From: Rhodocyclales bacterium RIFCSPLOWO2_02_FULL_63_24 | GTDB taxonomy: Bacteria > Pseudomonadota > Gammaproteobacteria > Burkholderiales > Rhodocyclaceae | NCBI GenBank assembly: GCA_001828935.1 | Contig: MHZX01000122.1 | Coordinates: 1-41,153, forward strand | Length of the DNA: 41,153 nucleotides | Reading direction: 5' to 3' | Shown here: positions 17,847 through 26,165 of the stretch, one piece after another | Layout: each line of letters begins with the position of its first letter | How positions within the stretch are numbered: position 1 is the first letter of the stretch | Position numbers and translations under genes: made by a program | Notes under the pieces: generated by a model | Database searches by the model: none | What the model was told of the DNA's origin: nothing | Seen by the model: the letters and a program-made list of their open reading frames with translations, nothing else

Positions 17847-20432
17847 ATGCCACCTTCGACCCGCCAGACCCTCCGCCGACCAGCCACGCGGCCCAAGGCC
17901 ACCAAGATCGCCAAGGCACCCAAGCTCTCCCGCAGCCAAGCCCCGGAGCATCTTTCCCCTGCCGACTGGCAGCGCGCGCTACGCCGGCAGTTCGGTCGCG
18001 AACAGAGCTTCGGGCTGGAGAACCTGGGGTCGGAGCCTTTCTTCTCCGAGTTTCGCGTCAGCAATCCCGAGTCCAATGCCCACTATCGCGTCGCCATCCG
18101 CGGCACGCAGCCAGGCGACAACTATTGCGCCTGCCCGGATTACGCCAGCAATGAGTTGGGCACCTGCAAGCACATCGAATTCACCCTGGCCGCGTTGGAG
18201 AGGAAGCGCGGCGCCAGGAAGGCGCTGGCGAACGGCTATCGGCCGGTGTTTTCGGAGCTTTACCTGCGTAACGGCATCGACGGGGCGGGACGGGCGGTAC
18301 ATTTCCGCGTCGGCACGGATTGTCCGCCGACGGTACTCAAGGCGGCGGCGCGGCTGTTCGACGCCGCCGATGGCTGGGCCCTGCGCGGCGACCGGTTTGA
18401 CGAACTCGAACGCTTTGTCGCCGTGGCGGCGCGCACAGGACAAAACGGCAGCCACGAGTTGCGCGCCTATGATGACGCTCTGGATTTTGTCGCAGGCCGG
18501 CGTGACGCGGAGCAGCGGGCAATCGCCATCGCTGCAGCCTTTCCGCGCGGCGTCGCCGACGCGAAGCTGACAAAGCTGCTGCGGGTAGCGCTGTATCCCT
18601 ACCAAGCGGAGGGCGCGCTGTTTGCAGCGCGCGCCGGACGCTGTTTGATCGGCGATGAAATGGGCTTGGGCAAAACCATTCAGGCCATCGCCGCGGCGGA
18701 GATTCTGGCCAAATTGTGCGGCGTGACGCGGGTGCTGGTGATCTGTCCAACCTCGCTCAAGTACCAGTGGCAGCAGGAAATCATGCGTTTTTCTGGACGC
18801 GAGTCCCGCGTCCTCGCCGGCGGCCGCGCGCAGCGCCAGAAGGATTATGCCGAAGACGATTTCTGCAAAATCACCAATTACGAAAAGCTCAAACCAGATC
18901 TTGACCTGATCGCCGCCTGGGCGCCTGAGTTGGTGATCGTCGACGAGGCGCAACGGGTGAAGAACTGGAACACCATCGCCGCCCGTGCGCTGAAGCGCAT
19001 CGACAGTCCCTATGCCGTGGTGCTGACCGGCACGCCGCTGGAGAACAAGCTGGAAGAGCTGATTTCCATCGTCCAGTTCGTCGATCAACATCGCCTCGGG
19101 CCGACCTGGAAGCTGCTGCACGAACACCAGGTGAAGGACGAGGCCGGACGCGTCACCGGCTACACCGCGTTGGAGAAGATCGGCGACACGCTGGCGCCAG
19201 TCATGATCCGTCGGCGCAAGAGCCAAGTGTTGCGGCAACTGCCGGAACGCACCGACCAGAACCTGCTGGTACCGATGACCGAAGCGCAAATGCTTTACCA
19301 CGACGAGAACGCCGACATCGTTGCCCGGATAGTGAAGCGCTGGCGCAAGACCAAGTTCCTCTCCGACAAGGATCAGCGTCTGCTCACCTGCGCCTTGCAG
19401 AATATGCGAATGTCGTGCAATAGCACCTACCTGCTGGATCAGGAGAGCGACCACGGCGTCAAGGCCGACGAGCTGGCCGCATTGTTCGACGAACTGTTTG
19501 CCCAGCCCGGAGCCAAAGCCGTGGTATTTTCGCAGTGGACGCGCACCCATGAGATCGTCATTCGTCGGTTGGAGGCGCGCGGCATCGGCTACGTCAGCTT
19601 CCATGGCGGCGTGCCCGCGGAGAAACGCCCGGCGCTGGTGGAGCGTTTTCGCGACGATGTGGACTGTCGCGTGTTTTTGTCCACAGATGCGGGCAGCACC
19701 GGCTTGAATCTGCAACATGCCTCGACGTTGGTAAACATGGACCTGCCCTGGAACCCGGCGATTCTCGAACAGCGCATCGCGCGCATTCACCGCATGGGAC
19801 AGAAGCGGCCGGTGCAGATCGTCAATTTCATCGCCAAGGGCAGCATCGAGGAAGGCATGCTGTCGGTGCTGGCCTTCAAGCGCTCGTTGGCGGCGGGAAT
19901 ACTGGATGGCGGCACCGGCGAGATAGCGCTGGGCGGTTCGCGTCTCAGCCGCTTCATGAAAGAGGTCGAAAACGTCACCAGCTCGATGGGCGAAAGCGCG
20001 GCGATGACGCCGGCGGAGGAAATGACGAATGTCGCCCCTGCTGCAGCGGATGCTCCGGCAACCGACGTTGCGGCAGACGCGACTGCCGCCGATGCAGTAG
20101 TCGGCACGGATGATGCAACTGCGTTACAAGACGATGGGGCAAGAGACGCTTTGCTCGTCGTGGCGGACGGCGAGACGGCAATGGGAACGGCGATGCCCGC
20201 CGCCCCCACGGCGGTCGATCCTTGGGGCGCGTTGCTTCAGTTCGGTGTCCAGTTTGCGGCCGCGCTGGGGGCGGCGGCCGATCAGGGACAGGCAGACCAC
20301 CCGTGGGTCGAACGCGACCTGCGGAGCGGAGCACGCAATCTCAAAGTTCCGCTACCATCGCCTGCGGCCGCGCGCCAGATCGCCGATGCCCTGTCCCTGA
20401 TGGCGCAGGCCCTGCGCGGGAGCGGGGCGTAG
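17847..20432 (+). CDS. SWIM zinc-finger SNF2-family helicase
   Basis: 861 residues from the ATG at 17847 (a GTG at 17778 would add 23 residues that overlap the repeat). A basic N-terminus precedes a SWIM zinc finger near 93-110 (CACPDYASNELGTCKH, the CxC-xn-CxH pattern). The SNF2 ATPase has Walker A GDEMGLGKT near 268 and motif II as DEAQ near 365. The C-terminal helicase lobe contains STDAGSTGLNLQ and the motif VI region QRIARIHRMGQKRPV. From about 710 a low-complexity Ala/Asp/Thr tail leads to a short C-terminal domain. Proteins of this kind move on duplex DNA; the role of bacterial SWIM-SNF2 proteins is poorly known. The J-domain gene starts 14 bases after the stop. Confidence 0.92.
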   Translation: MPPSTRQTLRRPATRPKATKIAKAPKLSRSQAPEHLSPADWQRALRRQFGREQSFGLENLGSEPFFSEFRVSNPESNAHYRVAIRGTQPGDNYCACPDYASNELGTCKHIEFTLAALERKRGARKALANGYRPVFSELYLRNGIDGAGRAVHFRVGTDCPPTVLKAAARLFDAADGWALRGDRFDELERFVAVAARTGQNGSHELRAYDDALDFVAGRRDAEQRAIAIAAAFPRGVADAKLTKLLRVALYPYQAEGALFAARAGRCLIGDEMGLGKTIQAIAAAEILAKLCGVTRVLVICPTSLKYQWQQEIMRFSGRESRVLAGGRAQRQKDYAEDDFCKITNYEKLKPDLDLIAAWAPELVIVDEAQRVKNWNTIAARALKRIDSPYAVVLTGTPLENKLEELISIVQFVDQHRLGPTWKLLHEHQVKDEAGRVTGYTALEKIGDTLAPVMIRRRKSQVLRQLPERTDQNLLVPMTEAQMLYHDENADIVARIVKRWRKTKFLSDKDQRLLTCALQNMRMSCNSTYLLDQESDHGVKADELAALFDELFAQPGAKAVVFSQWTRTHEIVIRRLEARGIGYVSFHGGVPAEKRPALVERFRDDVDCRVFLSTDAGSTGLNLQHASTLVNMDLPWNPAILEQRIARIHRMGQKRPVQIVNFIAKGSIEEGMLSVLAFKRSLAAGILDGGTGEIALGGSRLSRFMKEVENVTSSMGESAAMTPAEEMTNVAPAAADAPATDVAADATAADAVVGTDDATALQDDGARDALLVVADGETAMGTAMPAAPTAVDPWGALLQFGVQFAAALGAAADQGQADHPWVERDLRSGARNLKVPLPSPAAARQIADALSLMAQALRGSGA
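18795..18813. repeat. Perfect stem GGACGCG-AGTCC-CGCGTCC inside the SNF2 gene
   Basis: Seven-base arms with a five-base loop, coding for GRESRV between helicase motifs. It shares GACGCGAGT and CCCGCGTC with the palindrome at 11915-11933, so it may be a second dispersed repeat family. Confidence 0.4.
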
Positions 20433-20446
20433 CGGTGGACCAGCGA

Positions 20447-21601
20447 ATGCAGAACTTCTCGCTATTTGAAGAAAGCCAACCCATGACCTCGACTCGCGTC
20501 AAGGCCGTCGCCATCGTCGCCGGCCACGATAAGTCCCACCTGTCCAAGACGCAAAAGGCCTTCAACACCCTGATCAAGCAGATCGAAAAAGAGCGTGCCC
20601 GACTGCTCGCCTGGGAGGCCGCCATCCCGCCTTACCAGCAGGAATATGCAAAAGAAATGCTGCCGATGCTTGCAGCCTCCGAGGAATTGCAGATCAAGAT
20701 GGTGCATTGCCTTGACCGCGCCAGCGATCAGAAAGGGCTGACCAAAACCGAACGCCGCCTGCTTGCCGGGCTGATTGCCGGCCTGGCCGAACAGCTGCTG
20801 GCTGGGTGCGACGATGCGCAGTTGAAGGCGATTTACAACAAGCATAGCCAGACCGACTACGACACTCTGGGTGCCGACGGCATTGATGAGATGAAATCCA
20901 TGTTGGAGGACATGCTGGGTTTTGATCTGGGCGATGATGTGGACATGAGTTCGCCTGACGATTTGCTGCGGCGTGCACATGCGCAACTGCAGGAACAGCG
21001 GGCGCAGCACGACGCCGAGCAGGAGGCGCGTCAGGCCAGACGCAAGAAGTCAGCCAAACAACTCGCCCGGGAAGCGCAGCAACAGGCCGAGGAGCAACAG
21101 ATCAGCCAGTCCATTCGCGAGGTCTACCGCAAACTCGCCAGCGCCCTGCATCCGGACCGTGAACCCGATTTGCAGGAGCGCGCCCGCAAAACTGCCCTGA
21201 TGCAGCGCGCCAACCTGGCCTACCAGAAGAAGAACCTGCTGCAATTGCTGGAACTGCAACTGGAGCTGGAACACATCGACCAGGCCACCATCAACGGCAT
21301 CAGCGAAGTCCGTCTGAAGCACTACAACAAGATTCTCAAGGAACAGCTGGCCGAACTGCGTCAGGAAATCTGGCATGCCGAAAATGAATTCAGGTCGCGG
21401 TTCGGCATCGACCCTTACCTGAACTTGTCCCCCGGTACGCTCATGCGCCATCTCGCCAGCGAAATTGGCCGCGTCCGACATGCCATCCGCGATCTGAAAA
21501 AGGACTTGCTCGCGTTCGAGGACATCAGGAAGCTCAAGGCCTGGCTCAAGGAAATGCGGCGCCAGGCCGAAGCGGATGATTTTGACGACTGCCCGTTCTG
21601 A
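20447..21601 (+). CDS. J-domain (DnaJ-like) protein paired with the SNF2 helicase
   Basis: 384 residues from the ATG at 20447 (GTG at 20435 or ATG at 20483 are alternatives). The protein is almost entirely helical and charged. An N-terminal helical region is followed by an acidic segment (DMLGFDLGDDVDMSSPDD). A Gln/Glu-rich coiled coil comes next (QLQEQRAQHDAEQEARQARR), then a J-domain with the Hsp70-stimulating HPD motif near 234 (YRKLASALHPDREPDLQERA). A further coiled coil forms the C-terminus. It should recruit DnaK to a client. The tight spacing after the SWIM-SNF2 gene suggests that the helicase or its substrate is that client (inference). Confidence 0.88.
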   Translation: MQNFSLFEESQPMTSTRVKAVAIVAGHDKSHLSKTQKAFNTLIKQIEKERARLLAWEAAIPPYQQEYAKEMLPMLAASEELQIKMVHCLDRASDQKGLTKTERRLLAGLIAGLAEQLLAGCDDAQLKAIYNKHSQTDYDTLGADGIDEMKSMLEDMLGFDLGDDVDMSSPDDLLRRAHAQLQEQRAQHDAEQEARQARRKKSAKQLAREAQQQAEEQQISQSIREVYRKLASALHPDREPDLQERARKTALMQRANLAYQKKNLLQLLELQLELEHIDQATINGISEVRLKHYNKILKEQLAELRQEIWHAENEFRSRFGIDPYLNLSPGTLMRHLASEIGRVRHAIRDLKKDLLAFEDIRKLKAWLKEMRRQAEADDFDDCPF

Positions 21602-21715
21602 AGGCGGGTCGTGTCCCATCAGGCAAGCGCGAGCGCTCAGCCGCCGCCGACTTGAGCTATTTCCGCCAAGGGCTATAGTGAGTGCATGTGAGTGTTTCCC
21701 GATCGTGGAGTATCG

Positions 21716-22348
21716 ATGATGGATGTCAGCCATTTGCCGCTCGATCTTGCCGGCCTCCTGGCGCTGGCGGCTGGGCTCGGCTGGGCCTCGGGATTCCGTC
21801 TCTATACCAGCCTGTTTGTGGTCGGCCTGGCCGGCAGGATGGGCTGGATCGCTTTGCCGGAAGGCCTCCAGTTGCTGCAGAACACCTGGCTGCTAGGTGT
21901 CGCCGGTGTCATGCTGTTCCTTGAGTTCTTTGTCGACAAGATCCCGCTGCTCGATTCGGTCTGGGATACGGTGCATACCTTTGTCCGCATCCCGGCCGGC
22001 GCGGCACTGGCGGCGATGGTGTTTGGCGGTCAGGGCGTCGAATGGCAGACCGCCATGGCGCTTCTGGGCGGCAGCCTGGCCGCCGGCACCCACTTCACCA
22101 AGGCGGGCACGCGCGCCATCATCAATGCCTCGCCCGAACCATTCAGCAACGTCGCCACCTCCTTCGGCGAAGACGTCGTGGCGCTTACCTGGCTCTGGCT
22201 GATGTTCGCCCACCCGTGGTTGATGCTGACGGTTCTGTTGCTGCTGATGGCGCTGATCGTCTGGCTGCTGCCGATACTCTGGCGCAGCATCGCGGGGGTC
22301 ATCCGGGGCCTGTCGCTGCCGCGCTTGCCCGTCGGCACGAGTTCATAG
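21716..22348 (+). CDS. DUF4126-type membrane protein
   Basis: 210 residues, starting MMDVSHLPLDLAGLLALAAG. The pattern GWASGFRLYTSLFVVGLAGR followed by LPEGLQLLQNTWLL, LFLEFFVDKIPLLDSVWDTV and the HFTKAGTRAIINASPEPFSN loop is characteristic of the DUF4126 family. About five transmembrane helices are visible. Function is unknown. GTGGAG lies 6 bases before the ATG at 21716; a GTG at 21692 would add eight residues. The gene is 114 bases after the J-domain gene and is followed by a strong hairpin at 22419-22448. Confidence 0.88.
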   Translation: MMDVSHLPLDLAGLLALAAGLGWASGFRLYTSLFVVGLAGRMGWIALPEGLQLLQNTWLLGVAGVMLFLEFFVDKIPLLDSVWDTVHTFVRIPAGAALAAMVFGGQGVEWQTAMALLGGSLAAGTHFTKAGTRAIINASPEPFSNVATSFGEDVVALTWLWLMFAHPWLMLTVLLLLMALIVWLLPILWRSIAGVIRGLSLPRLPVGTSS

Positions 22349-22418
22349 TTGATGCTGAGTTTCGGCTACCGCCTGGCGTAGCTGCTGGCGGTCCGGATCG
22401 ATGGGGCACTTGATCCAA

Positions 22419-22448
22419 AATGCAACAAGGCGCTCGCCTTGTTGCATT
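22419..22448. terminator. Bidirectional terminator with a 14-bp perfect stem
   Basis: AATGCAACAAGGCG pairs perfectly with CGCCTTGTTGCATT around CT. It lies between the convergent genes ending at 22348 and 22522. On the minus strand the stem is followed by TTTTGG, and on the plus strand by ATTGAA, so it most clearly stops the minus-strand transcript and may serve both. Confidence 0.8.
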
Positions 22449-22521
22449 ATTGAACGGTGGCGAGCGGGACGCGGGGGCGGTCGATGCCAAGTCCGCCATC
22501 GGCCCCCGCCCCTGCATGCAT

Positions 22522-23004
22522 CTATGCCTTTGCCATTTTCCCGCCGAGCGATTCGGAGAGCCAGCCGAAGCCGGCGCCGAGCAGAATCGAGATGATGGTG
22601 GGCAGCAAGGCGTCGACCGGCGACAAGCCTTTGAGCAGGATCAGCCCGGCGACCGACGCAAAACCATAGACGCTGGCCGGGATCGTGCTCAACAAAGGAA
22701 TATGCGCCGCCAGCACGATTGCCGCGGCACCGATGCCGACCGCGACCGGCGCGGAGAAACTGCCCAGCGCGCCCATCTGGCCCGCGAGCATGACCGAGAG
22801 GGCGCCCACCGCAGCGCCGAAGATCATGCCGGTCAGGGTGTTCTTGAAGCCGACGCCCTTGCCGCCGCAATGATAGAAGGCGGCCCAGGCAATGAAGGCC
22901 TGCCAGATCTGGACCTGAAGCGCTGCCAGGGGTCCGAGGAACACCCAGGTGGCGACTACCGCGAGCGTGCCGATCGAGAGGGCAAGTGCAAAGAGTATTG
23001 TCAT
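22522..23004 (-). CDS. DUF1097-type membrane protein
   Basis: 160 residues from the ATG that has CAGGAGA about 7 bases upstream (earlier in-frame codons are not membrane-like). Five hydrophobic helices start with MTILFALALSIGTLAVVATW. The motif WAAFYHCGGKGVGFKNTLTG, with GASVYGFAS-like TIPASVYGFASVAGL later, fits the DUF1097 family of small inner-membrane proteins of unknown function (YcdZ type). It lies alone on the minus strand, downstream of the NosR-like gene with 176 bases between, so co-transcription is uncertain. Confidence 0.87.
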   Translation of the reverse strand: MTILFALALSIGTLAVVATWVFLGPLAALQVQIWQAFIAWAAFYHCGGKGVGFKNTLTGMIFGAAVGALSVMLAGQMGALGSFSAPVAVGIGAAAIVLAAHIPLLSTIPASVYGFASVAGLILLKGLSPVDALLPTIISILLGAGFGWLSESLGGKMAKA

Positions 23005-23180
23005 ATTGTGTCTCCTGATTGAATAGTATTGTGAGAAGAGAAGCCAAACTTGGTCGTGCGCCGCTTGCGCTGCGCGGTAGCGGGGAAAAGCGAAGCCTCC
23101 CGTTCCCCGCCGGTGATCACAGGCAAGAGTCAGGCCATGGAGTTTGAGGTGCGTCCTGCGGCCGGCGCCGCCGCGCGCCG

Positions 23181-25283
23181 CTATGGCGCGGTCCGCAGCG
23201 GCTGGATTCTGATATTGCGGCCTTTGCTCGCCTGCAGCCGTTGCGGTCCGCAGCGCCGGGTGTCGTGGTAGATGCCGACGCAGTCGAGGCAGCCGAAACA
23301 CTCGTCATAGTCGATGGCGCCGCCGGGCAGGATCGCGTCATAGCGGCAGGTGTTGCGGCATTTCTGGCAGGGCTGGCCGCAGGCCGCCAGGCGCGGCAGC
23401 CAGTTCCAGCGCCGCAGCCGGCCGCCCAGCGTCATCGCCGCGCCGAGCGGGCAGACGAAGCGGCAGAAGAACTTGTACACGAAGGCGCCGGCCAGCAAGA
23501 GGCCGACAGCCCAGAGCAGGAATGGCAGTTCGCGCTGGAAGCCGACCGTGATGGCAGTCTTGAACGGTTCGATTTCCACCAGTCGCTCGGCGACGGCGGG
23601 CGTCAGCGCGGCGGCGCCGAGCAGTAGCGCGAGCAGGGCATAGCGGCCGCGTTCCAGCAGTCGCGCCAGTCGCGGCGGCAAGCGCGCCTGCGGCACCCGC
23701 AGCGCGCCGGCCAGCAGCGCGACGAACTCCTGCAGGGCGCCGAAGGGGCACAGCCAGCCGCAGAACACGCCGCGGCCCCAGACCACGAAACTGAGCAGGG
23801 TGAAGCCGATCAGCAGCAGCGACACCGGGTCGTAGAGGAAGCTCTTGAGGCCGCCGCCGGCGATCAGGGATTTGATCGCGCCGGTGATCTGGACGATCGA
23901 CAGCTGGCCTTGCGCATACCAGCCGATGAACAGCAGCGTGAACATCAGGAAGCCATTGCGGAACCAGAACAAGCTGCGCGACCGCATCGAGATGAAGCGC
24001 GGGCGCAGCAGCACACCGCTCAACAGCAGCAGCGCGGCGCCGATGACCAGCAGGTCGGGCAGCCGCCCTTGCCAGGCCTGCAGCCATTCCGGCAGCGGCC
24101 TGGGCGGGTAGTCGAAGAGTTCGGCGGGCGGCGCGTAATGCAGATCGATTTGCTTTTGCGTGACGACCGGGAGGATCATGCCGCGCGCCCGGCTGACCGC
24201 GAAGCGGAACTCCAGGGGGCGTCCCGGATCGAGTCCGGCATGCGCCGGGGCGGTCAGTATCAGCGCTGCATTGAGCTCGGCCAGCGCCGGCGCTCGCGCG
24301 TAATCGCGATTCGCATCGCGCAGCTCGATCGGTAGATCGCCTTGCGCCAGGGTCAGGCGCGGCGGCGCGGTGCCCGGCACGAAGGCCTCGTCGGTCAGCG
24401 CGTAGCGGCCGCGCGTGGCGACCCAGAAGGCTGGGCGCTGATCCTGCAGATAGGACTCGAATTTGGCCCAGGCGTCGTCGCCGAGCAGATTGCGGCCGAT
24501 GTTCGGCGCGTTGAGGTAAGCGACGTAGATTTCGACGAACAGCTCACCGGGTTGGCGCAGCCCTTCTTCATCGGCCGCGGCGCCTTCGCTGTCGGCGAAC
24601 AACTGCTCGACCTCGGCGTTGCTCAGCGCGAGGTGCTGCACATAGCCGCGCTTGAGCAGCGCGGCGAAATCGAGTCGCTCGAAGGGCTGCGGCTTGAGCC
24701 GGGCCGGCGGCGCACCGCTGCCGGCATCGGCGAAGCCGAGGCGGACGCGGGCGACGGCCAGCGCGGCGGCGAGCACCGACTGGTTCACGATGCGCACCGA
24801 GGCCGTGGCCTTGGTCACGCCGTCCAGCATGACGCGTTGGCCGCCGCTGTCGGCGCGACTGTTGCCGTAGATACTGGCGACCGTGATCTGCTGCTTGAGA
24901 TTCTTGCCCTGGTACTGTTTGACGAACTCGTTGAGCGGGGCGGGACCGAGACCGCCGAGAAACACCGGCTCGTGCTGGCGCAGCACCTCGACATCGATGA
25001 ACCTGCCGCTTGCGTCGATCGCCACCAGCAGGTTGATCGGCGTCCCCTCGAAGCCCGGAATCGGCGCCAGGTCGATCGACTCGAAGACATAGGCGACCGG
25101 TCCGGCATCGGGCGTCAGCTCGCTGCTGAGCGGCCAGGCGGCAATCTCGCGCAGCTTGTCGCCGACCCGCAGTGGGCTCTGGAAGCGCCGTTCGATGTCG
25201 GCCCGGGTCAGTTCGCCGGCCGCTGCGCTGAGGCAGACCAGCCAGCCGAGCAGCAGGATTGCAATTCCTTTCGCCTGAAGCAT
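23181..25283 (-). CDS. NosR/NirI-like FMN-binding, 4Fe-4S membrane protein
   Basis: 700 residues. A signal peptide (MLQAKGIAILLLGWLVCLSA) leads to a periplasmic FMN-binding domain with the flavinylation-type motif DGVTKATASVR. A long periplasmic region follows, then about six transmembrane helices from residue 415. Cytoplasmic cysteine motifs CGWLCPFGALQE (near 513) and CRFVCPLGAAM match NosR. The C-terminal clusters CGQPCQKCRNTCRYD and CFGCLDCVGIYHDTRRC should hold two 4Fe-4S centres. NosR passes quinol electrons to the periplasm for N2O reductase, but no nos or nir genes are near. The gene is instead divergent from tonB and shares a TCATGATTTTCATGA site with it, so a role in metal or cofactor reduction during TonB-dependent uptake is plausible (inference). 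Confidence 0.88.
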   Translation of the reverse strand: MLQAKGIAILLLGWLVCLSAAAGELTRADIERRFQSPLRVGDKLREIAAWPLSSELTPDAGPVAYVFESIDLAPIPGFEGTPINLLVAIDASGRFIDVEVLRQHEPVFLGGLGPAPLNEFVKQYQGKNLKQQITVASIYGNSRADSGGQRVMLDGVTKATASVRIVNQSVLAAALAVARVRLGFADAGSGAPPARLKPQPFERLDFAALLKRGYVQHLALSNAEVEQLFADSEGAAADEEGLRQPGELFVEIYVAYLNAPNIGRNLLGDDAWAKFESYLQDQRPAFWVATRGRYALTDEAFVPGTAPPRLTLAQGDLPIELRDANRDYARAPALAELNAALILTAPAHAGLDPGRPLEFRFAVSRARGMILPVVTQKQIDLHYAPPAELFDYPPRPLPEWLQAWQGRLPDLLVIGAALLLLSGVLLRPRFISMRSRSLFWFRNGFLMFTLLFIGWYAQGQLSIVQITGAIKSLIAGGGLKSFLYDPVSLLLIGFTLLSFVVWGRGVFCGWLCPFGALQEFVALLAGALRVPQARLPPRLARLLERGRYALLALLLGAAALTPAVAERLVEIEPFKTAITVGFQRELPFLLWAVGLLLAGAFVYKFFCRFVCPLGAAMTLGGRLRRWNWLPRLAACGQPCQKCRNTCRYDAILPGGAIDYDECFGCLDCVGIYHDTRRCGPQRLQASKGRNIRIQPLRTAP

Positions 25284-25352
25284 AGTCGGCTCGACTCCCG
25301 ATGGAACAACCCGATCCTCAAAGCAAGGATGAAGCCACGACCCGCTCGCCGG

Positions 25353-25367
25353 TCATGATTTTCATGA
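25353..25367. promoter_or_regulatory. Conserved 15-bp site A (nosR-like / tonB divergent region)
   Basis: TCATGATTTTCATGA, identical to the sites at 28060 and (minus strand) 35789. It lies 51 bases before the tonB ATG and 69 bases from the NosR-like ATG, where it could control both. The best candidate binder is the NarL-type regulator encoded at 27405-28046. Confidence 0.75.
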
Positions 25368-25418
25368 TTTGCGTGCAGCGGACTGGAAGCCGGCGCGACG
25401 ATGGGTTAGCGTAGGACC

Positions 25419-26165
25419 ATGAATTCGGCCACACTCGCCCATCCCGCCGGTTTTCCTGCTTTCGCGCTGCCCGTCTTGGGCAGCCGCGAGCGCCAGATCG
25501 GCGCCGCCGTCGCCGTCTCGCTGTTGATCCACGGCGTTGCGCTGGGCTGGCTGCCTGGCTTGACGCGACAGACGGGCGAAGCGCTGCCGCCCTTGCAGGT
25601 TCGATTGTCCGCGCCCGCGGTCCGGCCCGACGCGTTCGCCGTTGCGCCGGCGCCGACTCTCGCGCCCGCGCCGCGTCCAAACCGGCCCGACGCCATGCCC
25701 TTGCAGCGCCAGGTTACTCCCCAGCTTGTCGCTGTCGCGCCGGAAGCGGTGCCGGAGACTCCGGCGCTGCGCGTGGCCGAGGCGCCTGCCGCAGCGAGTA
25801 CGGACGTGGTGCGGCCGACTGTGGCGCCCGCATTGGCGCCGGCTCCCGCGCCGCCGCCGGCGCCGGATGCGGGCATGCTCGCCGCCTATGGCCGCGAATT
25901 GGCTGGCGCGGTCGCCGCGCGCCAGCGCTATCCGCGCCTGGCCCAGTTGCGCCAGTGGCAGGGCATTGCCGTCCTGCAGTTGGACCTGGCGGCCGCGGGC
26001 GGCCTGCTCGCGGTCCGCGTGCTGAGTTCAAGCGGTCATGAGATTCTCGATCAGCAGGCGCTGGAAATGGTGCGTGCGGCGCTGCCGTTGCCTGCGCTGC
26101 CGGCCGCTTTGGCCGGGCGGCGGTTGACTGTCGACGTTCCCGTCGTGTTCCGGCTTGCTTCCTAG
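25419..26165 (+). CDS. tonB: TonB energy-transducing protein
   Basis: 248 residues. A cytoplasmic N-terminus is followed by one anchor helix (about 26-46, IGAAVAVSLLIHGVALGWLP). A Pro/Ala-rich periplasmic spacer (about 50-155) ends in PAPAPPPAPDAG. The C-terminal TonB domain (RYPRLAQLRQWQGIAVLQLD, then SSGHEILDQQALEMVRAALP) is complete. It couples ExbB/ExbD and proton motive force to outer-membrane receptors; exbBD are not in the window. Part of the spacer carries a degenerate copy of the 22-bp repeat. The last 11 bases overlap the start of the histidine kinase gene, so tonB, kinase and regulator form an operon. Two TonB-dependent receptors lie downstream. Confidence 0.92.
   Translation: MNSATLAHPAGFPAFALPVLGSRERQIGAAVAVSLLIHGVALGWLPGLTRQTGEALPPLQVRLSAPAVRPDAFAVAPAPTLAPAPRPNRPDAMPLQRQVTPQLVAVAPEAVPETPALRVAEAPAAASTDVVRPTVAPALAPAPAPPPAPDAGMLAAYGRELAGAVAARQRYPRLAQLRQWQGIAVLQLDLAAAGGLLAVRVLSSSGHEILDQQALEMVRAALPLPALPAALAGRRLTVDVPVVFRLAS
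25637..25658 (-). repeat. Dispersed 22-bp repeat, copy 4 (inside tonB spacer)
   Basis: Minus strand: AGTCGGCGCCGG, CGCA, ACGGCG. It differs from copy 5 at two of 22 positions. It codes for V-A-P-A-P-T in the Pro-rich TonB spacer, where composition alone could explain part of the match. Confidence 0.5.

Noticed and set aside
23005..23180. A small gene between the DUF1097 and NosR-like genes
   Set aside because: No frame has a start with a ribosome site and protein-like composition; it is probably a leader and spacer region.
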